Virus record (IMG/VR): IMGVR_UViG_3300022751_000016 | Span: 62,001 to 126,000 of that record | Direction: 5' to 3' (one strand) | DNA: 64,000 nt | Source: a virus | Part shown: in pieces, positions 7,870 through 15,830 of the stretch | Layout of the letters: every line of letters starts with the position of its first letter | Numbering within the stretch: the stretch's first letter is position 1 | Notes under the pieces: generated by a model | The model's input: the letters and a program-made list of their open reading frames with translations, nothing else | What the model was told of the DNA's origin: nothing | Database searches by the model: none | Program-made: the position numbers and the translations under genes

Positions 7870-8637
7870 ATGATATTAGAAAGACCAATAATTTTCTTTG
7901 ATATTGAGTCAACAGGAGTTGAAACAGAGACTGCAAGGATAGTAGAATTAGCTTGTATAAAATACAATCCTGACGGCACAAAAGAAGAGAAAACAATTAA
8001 AGTAAATCCAACTATTCCAATTCCACTTGAAGCAAGTGAGGTTCATGGAATCACAGACGAAGAAGTAAAAGATTTACCTACTTTTAAACAGTATGCTCAA
8101 GCTATTAGAAATTGGTTTGAGGGTTCTGATTTAGCAGGGTTTAATTCAAATAATTATGATGTCCCTCTTCTTTCTGCGGAATTTGAGAGAGCAGGGCTAG
8201 AGGGTATTAATTGGAACCCTACTTTATTTGATGTATTAACTCTTTATAGGGACTTGTTTCCCAATACATTGTCAGCCGTATATGAAAGACTTACAGGAGA
8301 AGAGTTAGAAGGAGCACACGGAGCTGTAGCGGATATATTAGCTACTAAACAGATTGCAGATATAATTTTTCCTTTATTAGTTGAGAAGTCAGAAACTCCA
8401 ATTGAAACGCCTAGAGATGTAGATGAGTATTTGCAGGGTGACAAGAAAAGATTTGACTTAAGTGGTAAGATGTATATAGATGTTGATGGAATTGTAAAAT
8501 GGAATTTTTCTAAGAATAAGGATAAAGCAGTATTAGCTGATGCGGGATTTGTAAATTGGTTTATGCAGCAAGGATTTCCGCAAGAAAGTAAGAATAAGAT
8601 AAAAGAATTACAAAATAATAATAAAAAAGAATCGTAG
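7870..8637 (+). CDS. DEDDh 3'-5' exonuclease (DnaQ-like)
   Basis: A 255-residue protein. ExoI is FFDIESTG at about residues 10-17, ExoII is GFNSNNYDVPLL at about residues 94-105 and ExoIII is EGAHGAVADILAT (His and Asp) at about residues 153-165, giving all DEDDh residues. The C-terminal 80 residues form a separate small domain that ends with a basic tail. It probably acts as a proofreading or recycling exonuclease in phage replication. The polymerase gene lies 22 kb downstream. Confidence 0.92.
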   Translation: MILERPIIFFDIESTGVETETARIVELACIKYNPDGTKEEKTIKVNPTIPIPLEASEVHGITDEEVKDLPTFKQYAQAIRNWFEGSDLAGFNSNNYDVPLLSAEFERAGLEGINWNPTLFDVLTLYRDLFPNTLSAVYERLTGEELEGAHGAVADILATKQIADIIFPLLVEKSETPIETPRDVDEYLQGDKKRFDLSGKMYIDVDGIVKWNFSKNKDKAVLADAGFVNWFMQQGFPQESKNKIKELQNNNKKES

Positions 8638-8639
8638 CT

Positions 8640-9584
8640 ATGAACAATATATACTGGAAGTTACAATCTGTAAATCAAACAGATGAATTAGAAATAGAAT
8701 CCAAAGAATACAACCTTTATAGAGAACACTATAAAAAGGATTATGCAACTAGAGAACTAATGTCAATGCAAGAAACTGTAGAACATTACAGAATTAATGC
8801 TTTTAAAAATCCACTATTCTCACGTATATTTTCTCTAACAGTCGCTATTGTAGAAGATGAAATAGTTAAAGTAATATATTACACTGGAAACGAAAAGGAC
8901 TTGATTCAAACATTCTTAAATACACTTAAAAAAGACCGTTTTAAAGACTTTACTGTCACTCACTTTGGTGCAGAGTATGTCCTGCCATATTTAGGCACTA
9001 GAATGGATAAAAATGGTGTTAAAACAACAATTCCTAGTGGACTTCAATATAAGGGATTGCGACCTTGGAACTTGCAAGGATTTTGTGTAAGAGATTATTA
9101 TTCAGGTGCAGGAAATTACAAAAACAATTTAAAAGAATTAGCTTGGATTTATGGACTAGATTCAAATTTTATTGAACCTGTAGATGAATTCACTTATTAT
9201 AAGTCAGGACAATTACAAGAACTTAAAGATTCAGCAGTTGATGAAATATACACTTTGGTGAATGTTCATAGGTCAATGGTGGGCGAAAATATAATTGAAG
9301 AATTTACATGTAATGAATTCTTAGTTGAAAATGTAGAAGAAGTTAAACCTGTGAATTTTCTATCCTTATTGTGGGAATGTCAAGCAATGACTCTAGAAAT
9401 CCGCGCAGGACTAGAAAAACAGTTAAAAAAGAAAAAATTAACTAAGAGAGATAGGGAAATTGTAAGAGAAATTATCTTAGGAGTCTATATTCAAAATGAT
9501 TTCATAAACGGAGCTCAGGATTCAAAAGCTACAATCGAGAAAAAAACAAAAGAAGTGGATAATTTTTTAGCAATAATAAAATAA
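8640..9584 (+). CDS. PolB-exonuclease-like 3'-5' exonuclease, divergent
   Basis: A 314-residue protein. Residues 110-210 resemble the RNase H-like exonuclease related to the PolB proofreading domain: THFGAEYVLPYLGTR for the second acidic motif region, LKELAWIYGL before the third, and SAVDEIYTLVNVH with the terminal Asp. The first acidic motif is degenerate (SLTVAIVEDE), so activity is uncertain. A helical, Lys-rich C-terminal region (about residues 235-314) has no recognised match. It lies between two other nuclease genes. Confidence 0.6.
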   Translation: MNNIYWKLQSVNQTDELEIESKEYNLYREHYKKDYATRELMSMQETVEHYRINAFKNPLFSRIFSLTVAIVEDEIVKVIYYTGNEKDLIQTFLNTLKKDRFKDFTVTHFGAEYVLPYLGTRMDKNGVKTTIPSGLQYKGLRPWNLQGFCVRDYYSGAGNYKNNLKELAWIYGLDSNFIEPVDEFTYYKSGQLQELKDSAVDEIYTLVNVHRSMVGENIIEEFTCNEFLVENVEEVKPVNFLSLLWECQAMTLEIRAGLEKQLKKKKLTKRDREIVREIILGVYIQNDFINGAQDSKATIEKKTKEVDNFLAIIK

Positions 9585-9585
9585 T

Positions 9586-10299
9586 ATGTCAAAATCAAAA
9601 ATAAACTTACCCTCAAAATTAGATAAAAGCAATTGGTTCTATGAAGGAAATGAAGAGTTAATAAATCCACATTTAAATAAATTTTACATATCTTATTCCA
9701 CTGTTTCATCTTGGGAAGACTATAGAACAGATTTCATTAAACAGAAGTTAGCAGGGATTAAATTACCAGATTCTATTTATGGCTCGTTCGGGACATGGGT
9801 GGGGACTAGCTTAGAGCACGGGCAAATTCAAAGTAATAATTATGGATTCACTGGAGGAGAGAATATCAGCTTAATTGAACGTAAAGAAAATGCTCAATAT
9901 GAAAGAATGATTCTTATTGACATGGGAGAATGGTGTATCATAGGATTTATTGACGTATTTGAAGAAATCGCACCAAAAGTTGTAAATTGCAAGGATTTGA
10001 AGACAGGAGGAGCAGGGAAAGAGTCAGGCTATACTAAGAAAGAATATATTCAATTAGTTTTATATGCATATGCCTTAGTGTTAGAAGGATACAGTATAAA
10101 TGAAATTGGAGTTTGGTTTTGTAGAAGAACAGGAAGTCATATTAAACCACCCTTACACTTATCTACAGAACAGTTTTACATACCTTTAGAATACAATGAT
10201 GAAAGAGTTAAATACGCAATAGATAAAGTAACTAGAGTGGTTGGAGAAATTAGTGAGTTTTTCACTTGTTTTGAGAAATATTTCGCGGAAAAGAAATAA
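9586..10299 (+). CDS. PD-(D/E)XK nuclease (RecB/Cas4-like)
   Basis: A 237-residue protein. An N-terminal YSTVSSWEDYR helix is followed by the catalytic core GFIDVFEE ... VVNCKDLKTGG (about residues 125-148). The Asp and the Asp-x-Lys form the PD-(D/E)XK metal site, and YIQLVLYAYAL is the downstream helix usually carrying motif QxxxY. This is typical of phage single-strand or RecB-type nucleases. The start is one base after the previous stop. Confidence 0.85.
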   Translation: MSKSKINLPSKLDKSNWFYEGNEELINPHLNKFYISYSTVSSWEDYRTDFIKQKLAGIKLPDSIYGSFGTWVGTSLEHGQIQSNNYGFTGGENISLIERKENAQYERMILIDMGEWCIIGFIDVFEEIAPKVVNCKDLKTGGAGKESGYTKKEYIQLVLYAYALVLEGYSINEIGVWFCRRTGSHIKPPLHLSTEQFYIPLEYNDERVKYAIDKVTRVVGEISEFFTCFEKYFAEKK

Positions 10300-10310
10300 A
10301 AACAGAAAAA

Positions 10311-10449
10311 ATGAAAGGAATTAAAATAACATACACAACAGATAGAGACTCTTGGACAGATGATGATAAGATTAAAACCTAAGATAGATTATCAAGAGGA
10401 AACACGTAACTGGCGGTGGTTTAATGTAGTTACTAAAGGAGAGGCGTAA
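10311..10449 (+). pseudogene. Small gene possibly split by a frameshift
   Basis: Two overlapping short frames lie here. The first, 10311-10382 (23 residues, ends TDDDKIKT), stops where the second, 10360-10449 (29 residues, starts MMIRLKPKIDY), has begun in the +1 frame. Joined, they would give one small protein of about 46 residues with Trp-rich ends (SWTDDD, RNWRWFNVV). This could be a frameshifted remnant, programmed frameshifting, or two tiny genes. Confidence 0.4.
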
Positions 10450-10466
10450 AAAGTCTCTCTTTTTTG
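10438..10466 (+). terminator. Rho-independent terminator
   Basis: GAGAG at 10439-10443 pairs with CTCTC at 10455-10459 across an 11-base A-rich loop, with six T after it (10460-10465). It closes the operon that includes the RNA-repair and nuclease genes, and the next gene has its own promoter. Confidence 0.75.
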
Positions 10467-10499
10467 TTTAAAATATTTTTTTATTCGGAAAATTATACT

Positions 10500-10507
10500 T
10501 ATATTTG
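10500..10507 (+). promoter_or_regulatory. Bacteroidota-type promoter
   Basis: A perfect -7 element, TATATTTG, lies 26 bases before the ATG at 10534 and just after the terminator at 10438-10466. The -33 element is weak. It drives the gene at 10534 and those after it. Confidence 0.65.
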
Positions 10508-10533
10508 TCAAATAAATATTAAAACTAAAAATT

Positions 10534-11445
10534 ATGATATCATTATTCAAAAAACAAAAATCGGAAAAAGAAATTATAGAAGAAATTCATAATGAGTTCG
10601 ATACAGCACCTGACAGAATACTACAACAGGCTTTAAGAATTATTGAAGAGCAAACAAATGCTAAGATTGTTTTAGAAAGCGGTATAGAAAATAAAGCCGA
10701 AAGATTAAAGAAAATAGGTTTCATTAAGAATGGATTAGTTGCTAAAAAAGTAGAAATTGCAGAAAGAAATACAGCTAAAGATGAAGTGATTAATCTCACA
10801 AATAAAGAAGCTGAACTAGTTAAGTATTATAAAGATAATTATCCTTTCATTAAAACATTACCTATTTCTGAGTTAGATAGAATATGCGATAAATACGGAT
10901 TAATTTATGCTCCTGTACAAAATTATAAAATGCCAGTACCAGATAAAAACTTAGTAGAGATTGAAGATTCTCAAAGCTTAAAAAACTATGACAATTACGA
11001 AGGAGAAACTATACTAAGAGTCCCTCAAAATCAACAATGGAGGCATGATTTTCCTAGTGGTTTAGGTAGTATTTTGCACAAAGGTTTTGTCGTACCTAAT
11101 TCAGAAGTAGACACAAATTTTATAAGTGATGAGAGGATATTAACTCTAGCTAAAAAGTATGGAAATTATACAGGAAGTTATACAGGGTATCTTACCAAAC
11201 CCTACGGAGATGCCGAGATAAGTAAATTTAATAAAGAAGGTTTATTTATAGCTGCTCCTAAAAAACATTTTGATTTAAGTGGCTTAGAACATGATAAAAA
11301 GAGAGGATTTTTCACAATTACAAAAACAGTTGTTAAGTCTGACCCAATTGTATTCAGATACGTTAAGGGAAACATGGTTCAAGTTTTAACTAAATGGGGA
11401 TTAGAAGCAAACGATCCAGCGCTAGTCATAGAAATTTTAAATTAA
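10534..11445 (+). CDS. Hypothetical protein, 303 residues
   Basis: First gene after a strong promoter. The N-terminal third is helical and charged (about residues 1-90). The section from about residue 100 has LPISELDRICDKYGLIYAP and a mixed alpha/beta pattern, and the C-terminal part (about residues 215-300) is beta-rich. No catalytic motif is recognised. A dedicated promoter suggests it is well expressed. Function unknown. Confidence 0.8.
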   Translation: MISLFKKQKSEKEIIEEIHNEFDTAPDRILQQALRIIEEQTNAKIVLESGIENKAERLKKIGFIKNGLVAKKVEIAERNTAKDEVINLTNKEAELVKYYKDNYPFIKTLPISELDRICDKYGLIYAPVQNYKMPVPDKNLVEIEDSQSLKNYDNYEGETILRVPQNQQWRHDFPSGLGSILHKGFVVPNSEVDTNFISDERILTLAKKYGNYTGSYTGYLTKPYGDAEISKFNKEGLFIAAPKKHFDLSGLEHDKKRGFFTITKTVVKSDPIVFRYVKGNMVQVLTKWGLEANDPALVIEILN

Positions 11446-11449
11446 ATAT

Positions 11450-11665
11450 ATGAAAACAACATATAAAGTAATAGAAAATCCACCATACGACAGAGGTGCT
11501 CCAAGTACATTCTGGATTAGAAAAGAAACAGTGAGATTTGGAATATTTAAGTCTTATGAGACTATTGGTGATTATAAGTATGATGACACTTATGGAGAGC
11601 TTGGAGATTGTCCTTTCTTTAGTAGAACGGCGGCGAATAAAAGAGTGAAATTACTAAAACAATAA
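11450..11665 (+). CDS. Small conserved phage protein
   Basis: A 71-residue protein with FWIRKETVRFGIF in the middle and CPFFSRTAANKRVKLL at the end. This layout occurs in many small proteins of Bacteroidota phages of unknown role. It follows the upstream gene after four bases. Confidence 0.75.
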   Translation: MKTTYKVIENPPYDRGAPSTFWIRKETVRFGIFKSYETIGDYKYDDTYGELGDCPFFSRTAANKRVKLLKQ

Positions 11666-11670
11666 TTATT

Positions 11671-11769
11671 ATGAACTATAAAACGAAAAGAAATCTAATA
11701 ATCACTCTAGATGTATTATTATGGGCGGCATTATTATTTTTTGGATATAAATACTTTACAGGATGTTAA
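11671..11769 (+). CDS. Tiny single-pass membrane protein
   Basis: A 32-residue ORF with a basic N-terminus (MNYKTKRN), one hydrophobic helix (about residues 9-25) and a terminal Cys. It starts five bases after the previous stop and overlaps the next ATG by seven bases, which supports translation. Confidence 0.6.
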   Translation: MNYKTKRNLIITLDVLLWAALLFFGYKYFTGC

Positions 11770-12848
11770 AGAAAATTAAAGAGAAACGCATAGAACAGTT
11801 TAAAACTGATTTTCCAGGATTTAAGGTATCAGAAAAAACAGGTTCTATTTATTGTAGAATAGGAGTAGTTGAATCAACAAAGCAAACTAAACATACAGGA
11901 AGAGCTGTTACAAAAAATACGTTATCTAAAATAGGACAACTTCAAGAGTGGAAAGTTTCTGTGGCTCGTTATGTTTATTTATTAACGCCAGCAGGAAGGC
12001 TTATGGTGAGTAAAAGCGGAGGTAATTTTAAATCAGTTGGACTTAAACAAGTAAGATTAGAAAACCCAGAATTACAAAATACATTTTTTATAGGTAAGAA
12101 GTATGAATGGTTAAAAGATTATCCTAATTTATATCCTTATAGACTATTTCAAGGTTTTAATTCATTAGGAGAAGTTAAGAAGTTCTTAGGTTTTTCTTTT
12201 ATATCAGACGAAGAATTTACTAAACTTTTCACAGCAGATTGGTTTGATTTTTTAACTCCTATGATTTTAGCTAAAGACAAGAAAAATGTAGTTAGGTTGT
12301 ATAAGAATTTAGAAACAGATGATAAGGACTTACTTAATGACTACATTAATTTGTGCCAAGAGCATAATATGGAAATAGAAATTCCTGCGGGTAAAAACAG
12401 ATTGGAAGAGTTACATACTCAAGCAGTTTGGGAAGTTAATAAAAAAACTGCTGAAAATTATTCTAAAGAAAAGCGGTATGAAATAAAAGAAGAGTTTACT
12501 GAAGTTTGGAAAGAACGCGGACTAAAATTCAAAAGATTAGAAACTCCTTATGAAATGTACGCTCAAGGAATAAAACAGCAACACTGTATAGGCACTAATT
12601 ATGCTAAAACTTTAAATAGGTATGCGTTCTACAGTTTTGAAGATAATGGCGAAAATTACGAAATGCAAATCTATGAGAACGGTAGTATAGGTCAATTTTA
12701 CGGTAGAAAAAATAAACAAGTTCCAAATTTCCTTAGAGAGAAAGTCACAAAAGATGTAAATTTAAAATATTCATTAATAGACATACAACCAGATTTAAAA
12801 AACTATCCAATGCTAAAGGAAGTTGAAGAAAGTATTTGGGATTTCTAA
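11763..12848 (+). CDS. PcfJ-like protein
   Basis: A 361-residue protein. The last 150 residues match the PcfJ-like family: a helix starting HTQAVWEVNKKTAENY, then PYEMYAQGIKQQHCIGTNYAK with the conserved His-Cys, and QIYENGSIGQFYGRKNK. These proteins are common in phages and conjugative elements. Their biochemical role is not settled. The N-terminal 200 residues are a basic region of their own. The gene ends just before the gene-free structured region. Confidence 0.85.
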   Translation: MLKKIKEKRIEQFKTDFPGFKVSEKTGSIYCRIGVVESTKQTKHTGRAVTKNTLSKIGQLQEWKVSVARYVYLLTPAGRLMVSKSGGNFKSVGLKQVRLENPELQNTFFIGKKYEWLKDYPNLYPYRLFQGFNSLGEVKKFLGFSFISDEEFTKLFTADWFDFLTPMILAKDKKNVVRLYKNLETDDKDLLNDYINLCQEHNMEIEIPAGKNRLEELHTQAVWEVNKKTAENYSKEKRYEIKEEFTEVWKERGLKFKRLETPYEMYAQGIKQQHCIGTNYAKTLNRYAFYSFEDNGENYEMQIYENGSIGQFYGRKNKQVPNFLREKVTKDVNLKYSLIDIQPDLKNYPMLKEVEESIWDF

Positions 12849-12879
12849 ATTTAGTAATGGTTACAGAAAAAATAACCAA

Positions 12880-12911
12880 TTTGGAAAATAGAATGATATT
12901 AAGTATATTTG
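12880..12911 (+). promoter_or_regulatory. Bacteroidota-type promoter for noncoding RNA
   Basis: The -7 element TATATTTG lies at 12904-12911, with TTTGG at 12880-12884 about 19-20 bases upstream. No ORF follows for over 800 bases, so the transcript starting near 12917 should be noncoding. Confidence 0.7.
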
Positions 12912-12916
12912 CAGGA

Positions 12917-13036
12917 CATAATAGAAATACAAGATTTAGACTCTCACCTCTAAAATCGTAAAGATAATAAGTATAAAAACTTAGGAAACTAACGGACAGG
13001 AAAGATGGGTGAGAGCTCTTTTCGTCCGTTTTTTGT
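12917..13036 (+). ncRNA. Putative small RNA with loop-complementary terminator
   Basis: Starting about six bases after the promoter, the segment has CTCTCACC at 12941-12948. It ends with a two-part terminator stem, AACGGAC 12991-12997 with GTCCGTT 13024-13030 and GGAAAGA 12999-13005 with TCTTTTC 13017-13023 (one G-U), followed by a T run. The 11-base terminator loop contains GGTGAGAG at 13008-13015, perfectly complementary to CTCTCACC. This allows an eight-pair pseudoknot or loop contact. No coding frame on the plus strand supports a gene. Confidence 0.65.
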
Positions 13037-13039
13037 TTT

Positions 13040-13720
13040 ATATGGATTCTATTTCTGCCAATTATACGTGACTTGATGTTAATATCATCGTATATCCTTC
13101 TAATTATTTTAGTCGGCGTCAAAGGGAAGAGTGAGCTATTTAATAGTTATCTACGCCTGAGTATAGGGGAGTTTTACGCATTTATGTATACCTTTATCCT
13201 GTTGGCAATTTAATTGTTGATAGAGGTCAGTTTCTCCCCACTTCACAAAGCAGATAGTTACTAAATTAAAAAGGATTTCAGAAATTCACTTCATGCGATG
13301 GAGTAAACAAAATAACTGAGGATTCTCAAAAGGAGTCTAACTCTGAGGGCTTGGGGGCTTGCCCTATATTTATCTTAATTAATTATATCGCAATTAGTAA
13401 ATTGTTTTCACTGCAAAGCTTTAGTATGTCGCCAAAACTATAGTTCGGCGGGAAAATATATAGATAAGTAAAAGCTTATAAAAATGGCGACAGAATATAC
13501 TACTTGCAGTGGATAGGTAATTAACAGTTTTGAATGTATTACTTAGTAGTTTATGTTGTGGCGGATTTATAGATGAAGATAGGAACGTATAAAACTGAAA
13601 GTATTAATTCCGCGCCACAAAAGAATATAAGTAAACAATCACAAACTGTAAAAAAACATTATATGAATTAGCGGGTATTTTAAGGGAAACTATGTTAAAT
13701 TTTAAAATTTCTCTTGTTTA
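13040..13720 (+). ncRNA. Putative large structured noncoding RNA
   Basis: No convincing gene lies here, but long helices are dense. Examples: 13138-13152 with 13252-13266 (14 of 15 pairs), enclosing GGGGAG 13166 with CTCCCC 13234 and ACCTTTATC 13190 with GATAGAGGT 13219; AGGGC 13346 with GCCCT 13361; CAATT 13391 with AATTG 13400; CACTGCAA 13409 with TTGCAGTG 13504, enclosing TAGTATGTCGCC 13422-13433 with GGCGACA 13486 and TACTA 13498; ACAGTTT 13524 with AAACTGT 13643, enclosing TTGTGGCG 13556 with CGCCACAA 13613. It could be separate from, or continuous with, the small RNA upstream. The strand is inferred from neighbours. Confidence 0.55.
13682..13720 (+). terminator. Possible terminator of the structured region
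   Basis: AAGGGAAA at 13682-13689 can pair with TTTCTCTT at 13708-13715 (one G-U) across an AT-rich loop, and a T-rich stretch follows. It comes just before the next promoter, where an end to upstream transcription would be expected. The tail is weak. Confidence 0.4.
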
Positions 13721-13743
13721 ATCATAAATAAGGTGTATATTTG
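13714..13743 (+). promoter_or_regulatory. Bacteroidota-type promoter
   Basis: The -7 element TATATTTG at 13736-13743 has TTG at 13714-13716 exactly 19 bases upstream. The first gene starts at 13767. It drives the small membrane-protein genes and probably the genes after them. Confidence 0.75.
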
Positions 13744-13766
13744 TAAAGAATTAAAAAAGTAAAATT

Positions 13767-13982
13767 ATGAAAATAGTAAATATATTGATTGCTTTTATAG
13801 TAACTGCTTCAATTTGCGCAATAGTAGATTTAATTATAAACTATGTAATGGCAAATACCGTTGAGTGGAAAGTCTTAAGTGAGCAATTGTGGAAAATACT
13901 AATAAGTATAGGTAGAATAAGTTTAGGCTATTTTTACGGAAGTATAATTTTTAAAGAGATTTTAAAACAGTTAGAGAACTGA
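13767..13982 (+). CDS. Small membrane protein, two segments
   Basis: A 71-residue protein with two hydrophobic segments (about residues 4-26 and 44-62) joined by a short polar stretch. It is the first of three consecutive small membrane proteins after one promoter. This could be a holin-like or host-membrane-modifying group. No family was recognised. Confidence 0.75.
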   Translation: MKIVNILIAFIVTASICAIVDLIINYVMANTVEWKVLSEQLWKILISIGRISLGYFYGSIIFKEILKQLEN

Positions 13983-13984
13983 TT

Positions 13985-14203
13985 ATGAGTAACACAAAAA
14001 ACATTAATGTAATCACTATAAATAGTCCATTCTACTTCTTATTTGCAATAGGAACAGCAATGATAGGATATAATATTCATGACAGCATATTTTGGTCTTT
14101 TATTGACTTCTTTTTCGCGCCGTTAGTTTGGATTAAGTGGTTAATAATGCACCAAGTAAATTTATCAATAATAAAAGAGACGTTTAATTTTTTCTTAAAA
14201 TAA
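13985..14203 (+). CDS. Small membrane protein
   Basis: A 72-residue protein with hydrophobic stretches at about residues 14-30 and 33-52 and a Trp-rich end to the second (VWIKWLIMH). Two bases separate it from the upstream membrane-protein gene. Function unknown. Confidence 0.7.
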   Translation: MSNTKNINVITINSPFYFLFAIGTAMIGYNIHDSIFWSFIDFFFAPLVWIKWLIMHQVNLSIIKETFNFFLK

Positions 14204-14207
14204 AATT

Positions 14208-14342
14208 ATGAAATACTATTATTTAGCAGTCACTATAATTATAGTATCTGTATTAGCATCATTATGTTATTCGGACTATTTAAAATCGAGCAAAACAGAG
14301 AGAGAGAGAACAGGAAATAAAAAAGTTAGAATTATTAATTAA
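14208..14342 (+). CDS. Tiny membrane-anchored protein
   Basis: A 44-residue ORF with an N-terminal hydrophobic segment (about residues 5-20, ending in Cys) and a basic, Arg/Lys-rich tail. It sits four bases after the previous gene. The signal-anchor layout and tight spacing support it. Confidence 0.6.
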   Translation: MKYYYLAVTIIIVSVLASLCYSDYLKSSKTERERTGNKKVRIIN

Positions 14343-14359
14343 ACTGAAAGAACAAAACA

Positions 14360-14665
14360 ATGAATAAATCTTTTAAAAATAAAAGTCAAATAGCGTTAGA
14401 CGATAAACACTTCTTAATTCCAGACTCAGATTCAGGAATCATCCTTGTATTCCACGAAATTCGCCAAAGAAAAAAGAAAGACAGTGAAGAACTAGAAGAC
14501 TACGAATTCACTGACCGTTGGTATTTCACAAGAATCGTACAAAGTCTAAGAAAATACACAGAATTAACAGAGAACAGTTGTAAGACTATTGATGAAATTC
14601 TAGAAAAAGTGAAGTATAATACAGAACTTTTAGATAGGTTAGATGTTGAATTTAAACAGTTTTAA
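14360..14665 (+). CDS. Hypothetical phage protein
   Basis: A 101-residue soluble protein. An N-terminal beta-rich section (DKHFLIPDSDSGIILVFHE) is followed by charged residues, then DRWYFTRIVQSLRKYTEL and a long C-terminal helix. The layout recalls small phage proteins of unknown function. It precedes the DUF6915-like gene by three bases. Confidence 0.72.
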   Translation: MNKSFKNKSQIALDDKHFLIPDSDSGIILVFHEIRQRKKKDSEELEDYEFTDRWYFTRIVQSLRKYTELTENSCKTIDEILEKVKYNTELLDRLDVEFKQF

Positions 14666-14668
14666 TTT

Positions 14669-15064
14669 ATGTCTGCACCACATATACATGCAATATCCTC
14701 AGCTAAAAAGTTTGGAGGTGTTATGGAAGATTATATGAATATACATGCTAAGATGGATTGTTCTAAAGCTTACTTTCCAGATAATAGGCATAGAGTGCTA
14801 ACACATACAATGTTTTGGGTTAAAGAAGTGATGATTCCTTTGTTTGGAGAAATAATAACAAATTCTGATAATAAAATAGTAAGTGTAAAAGATGTTTGTG
14901 AACAACACATTTTAGAAGACTATAGACAGAAATTTATACCAACTCCACAGGATTTTATTGAAAATATGGAATTTAAAACTTGGATGCAAAATGGGAGAGG
15001 TGTGCCAAGTTCCTCAAAATTATTATATAAACAAAAAGATTATAAACAATTAATAGAGAATTAA
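14669..15064 (+). CDS. DUF6915-like phage protein
   Basis: A 131-residue protein. It follows the pattern of the DUF6915 family: PHIHAISSAKKFGG, DYMNIHAKMDCSKAYFPD, RHRVLTHTMFW, LFGEIITNSDNKIVSVKDV and EQHILEDY. Many conserved His and Asp residues suggest metal binding. The family occurs widely in phages and has no established function. It lies in a tight run of small genes. Confidence 0.82.
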   Translation: MSAPHIHAISSAKKFGGVMEDYMNIHAKMDCSKAYFPDNRHRVLTHTMFWVKEVMIPLFGEIITNSDNKIVSVKDVCEQHILEDYRQKFIPTPQDFIENMEFKTWMQNGRGVPSSSKLLYKQKDYKQLIEN

Positions 15065-15066
15065 AA

Positions 15067-15582
15067 ATGAGTGTACTAGAAGGAATTAAAGAAAAAATAG
15101 AAGCTATTAAAAAGCAAAAAGAAGAATTAACTTCACAGTTAAAAAAAGATTTTGCACCAATGTTACAACCGTTGTTTGAAAAATCAAATGGTAAAATTAC
15201 ATCTATTGGATGGACTCAATATACACCATATTTTATGGATGGAGACGAGTGTGTATTTTCTACAAATTTTGATATAGATTATGGATTAAGAATCAATGGA
15301 GAGACTCTAGAAGAAAGCGAAAATGTTTTTGGAAGTTCTTTATATGCTTTGAAAAAATATGGTACAGATGACTATGAATCTTGGATTAGTAAATATCCAG
15401 AGGACAAAATAAAAGAAGAAACGAGGGAATCGGATTTGGCTTTATATTCACTTATAACTGAATTTCAGGAACTTCTAATCTCTATTGAAGATGAATTTTA
15501 CAGAGATTTATTTGGAGACCACGTAGAAGTAACTGTAAAAGCAGATGGGACAGTAGAAACAGAAGAATATGACCACGATTAA
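15067..15582 (+). CDS. Conserved phage protein of unknown function
   Basis: A 171-residue protein. The first 30 residues form a coiled-coil-like helix. Then follows GWTQYTPYFMDGDECVFSTNF (shown in part: WTQYTPYFMDGDECVF), a motif I associate with a conserved phage protein of unknown function. The C-terminal half is acidic and helical with an Asp/Glu-rich tail. It starts three bases after the DUF6915-like gene. Confidence 0.78.
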   Translation: MSVLEGIKEKIEAIKKQKEELTSQLKKDFAPMLQPLFEKSNGKITSIGWTQYTPYFMDGDECVFSTNFDIDYGLRINGETLEESENVFGSSLYALKKYGTDDYESWISKYPEDKIKEETRESDLALYSLITEFQELLISIEDEFYRDLFGDHVEVTVKADGTVETEEYDHD

Positions 15583-15584
15583 TT

Positions 15585-15830
15585 ATGAAAATACTATACG
15601 ACAAATATAAGTTCAAGTCAGTGAAATATGACGGAGGAATAGAAGGAATTATTGTGGGTTTTTGCGACAATAATTTGATTGCCACATGTGAAGAAGGTTG
15701 TAACCCCTCATATTCATTTCGCCGCCTAGATAAAAACACATTCATTGACGAAAAATATCGTGACACTAAGTACAGATACTTCTATGTAACTGAATCAACA
15801 ATGCTTAAACAACACCCAAAGATTAAATGA
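15585..15830 (+). CDS. Small conserved phage protein
   Basis: An 81-residue protein. KYDGGIEGIIVGFCDN and SYSFRRLDKNTFI give a beta-rich small domain, with two Cys in CEEGCNPS. It overlaps the next start by four bases. No function is known. Confidence 0.72.
   Translation: MKILYDKYKFKSVKYDGGIEGIIVGFCDNNLIATCEEGCNPSYSFRRLDKNTFIDEKYRDTKYRYFYVTESTMLKQHPKIK

Noticed and set aside
12858-12876. GGTTA/TAACC hairpin as terminator of the PcfJ-like gene
   Set aside because: The stem has only five pairs and no T run; it overlaps the upstream edge of the next promoter, so no call was made.
12745-13122. 125-residue leftward frame overlapping the end of the PcfJ-like gene and the structured RNA region
   Set aside because: It has no promoter, overlaps a solid gene in antisense, has skewed composition and crosses the strong terminator stem. 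It is a chance frame.
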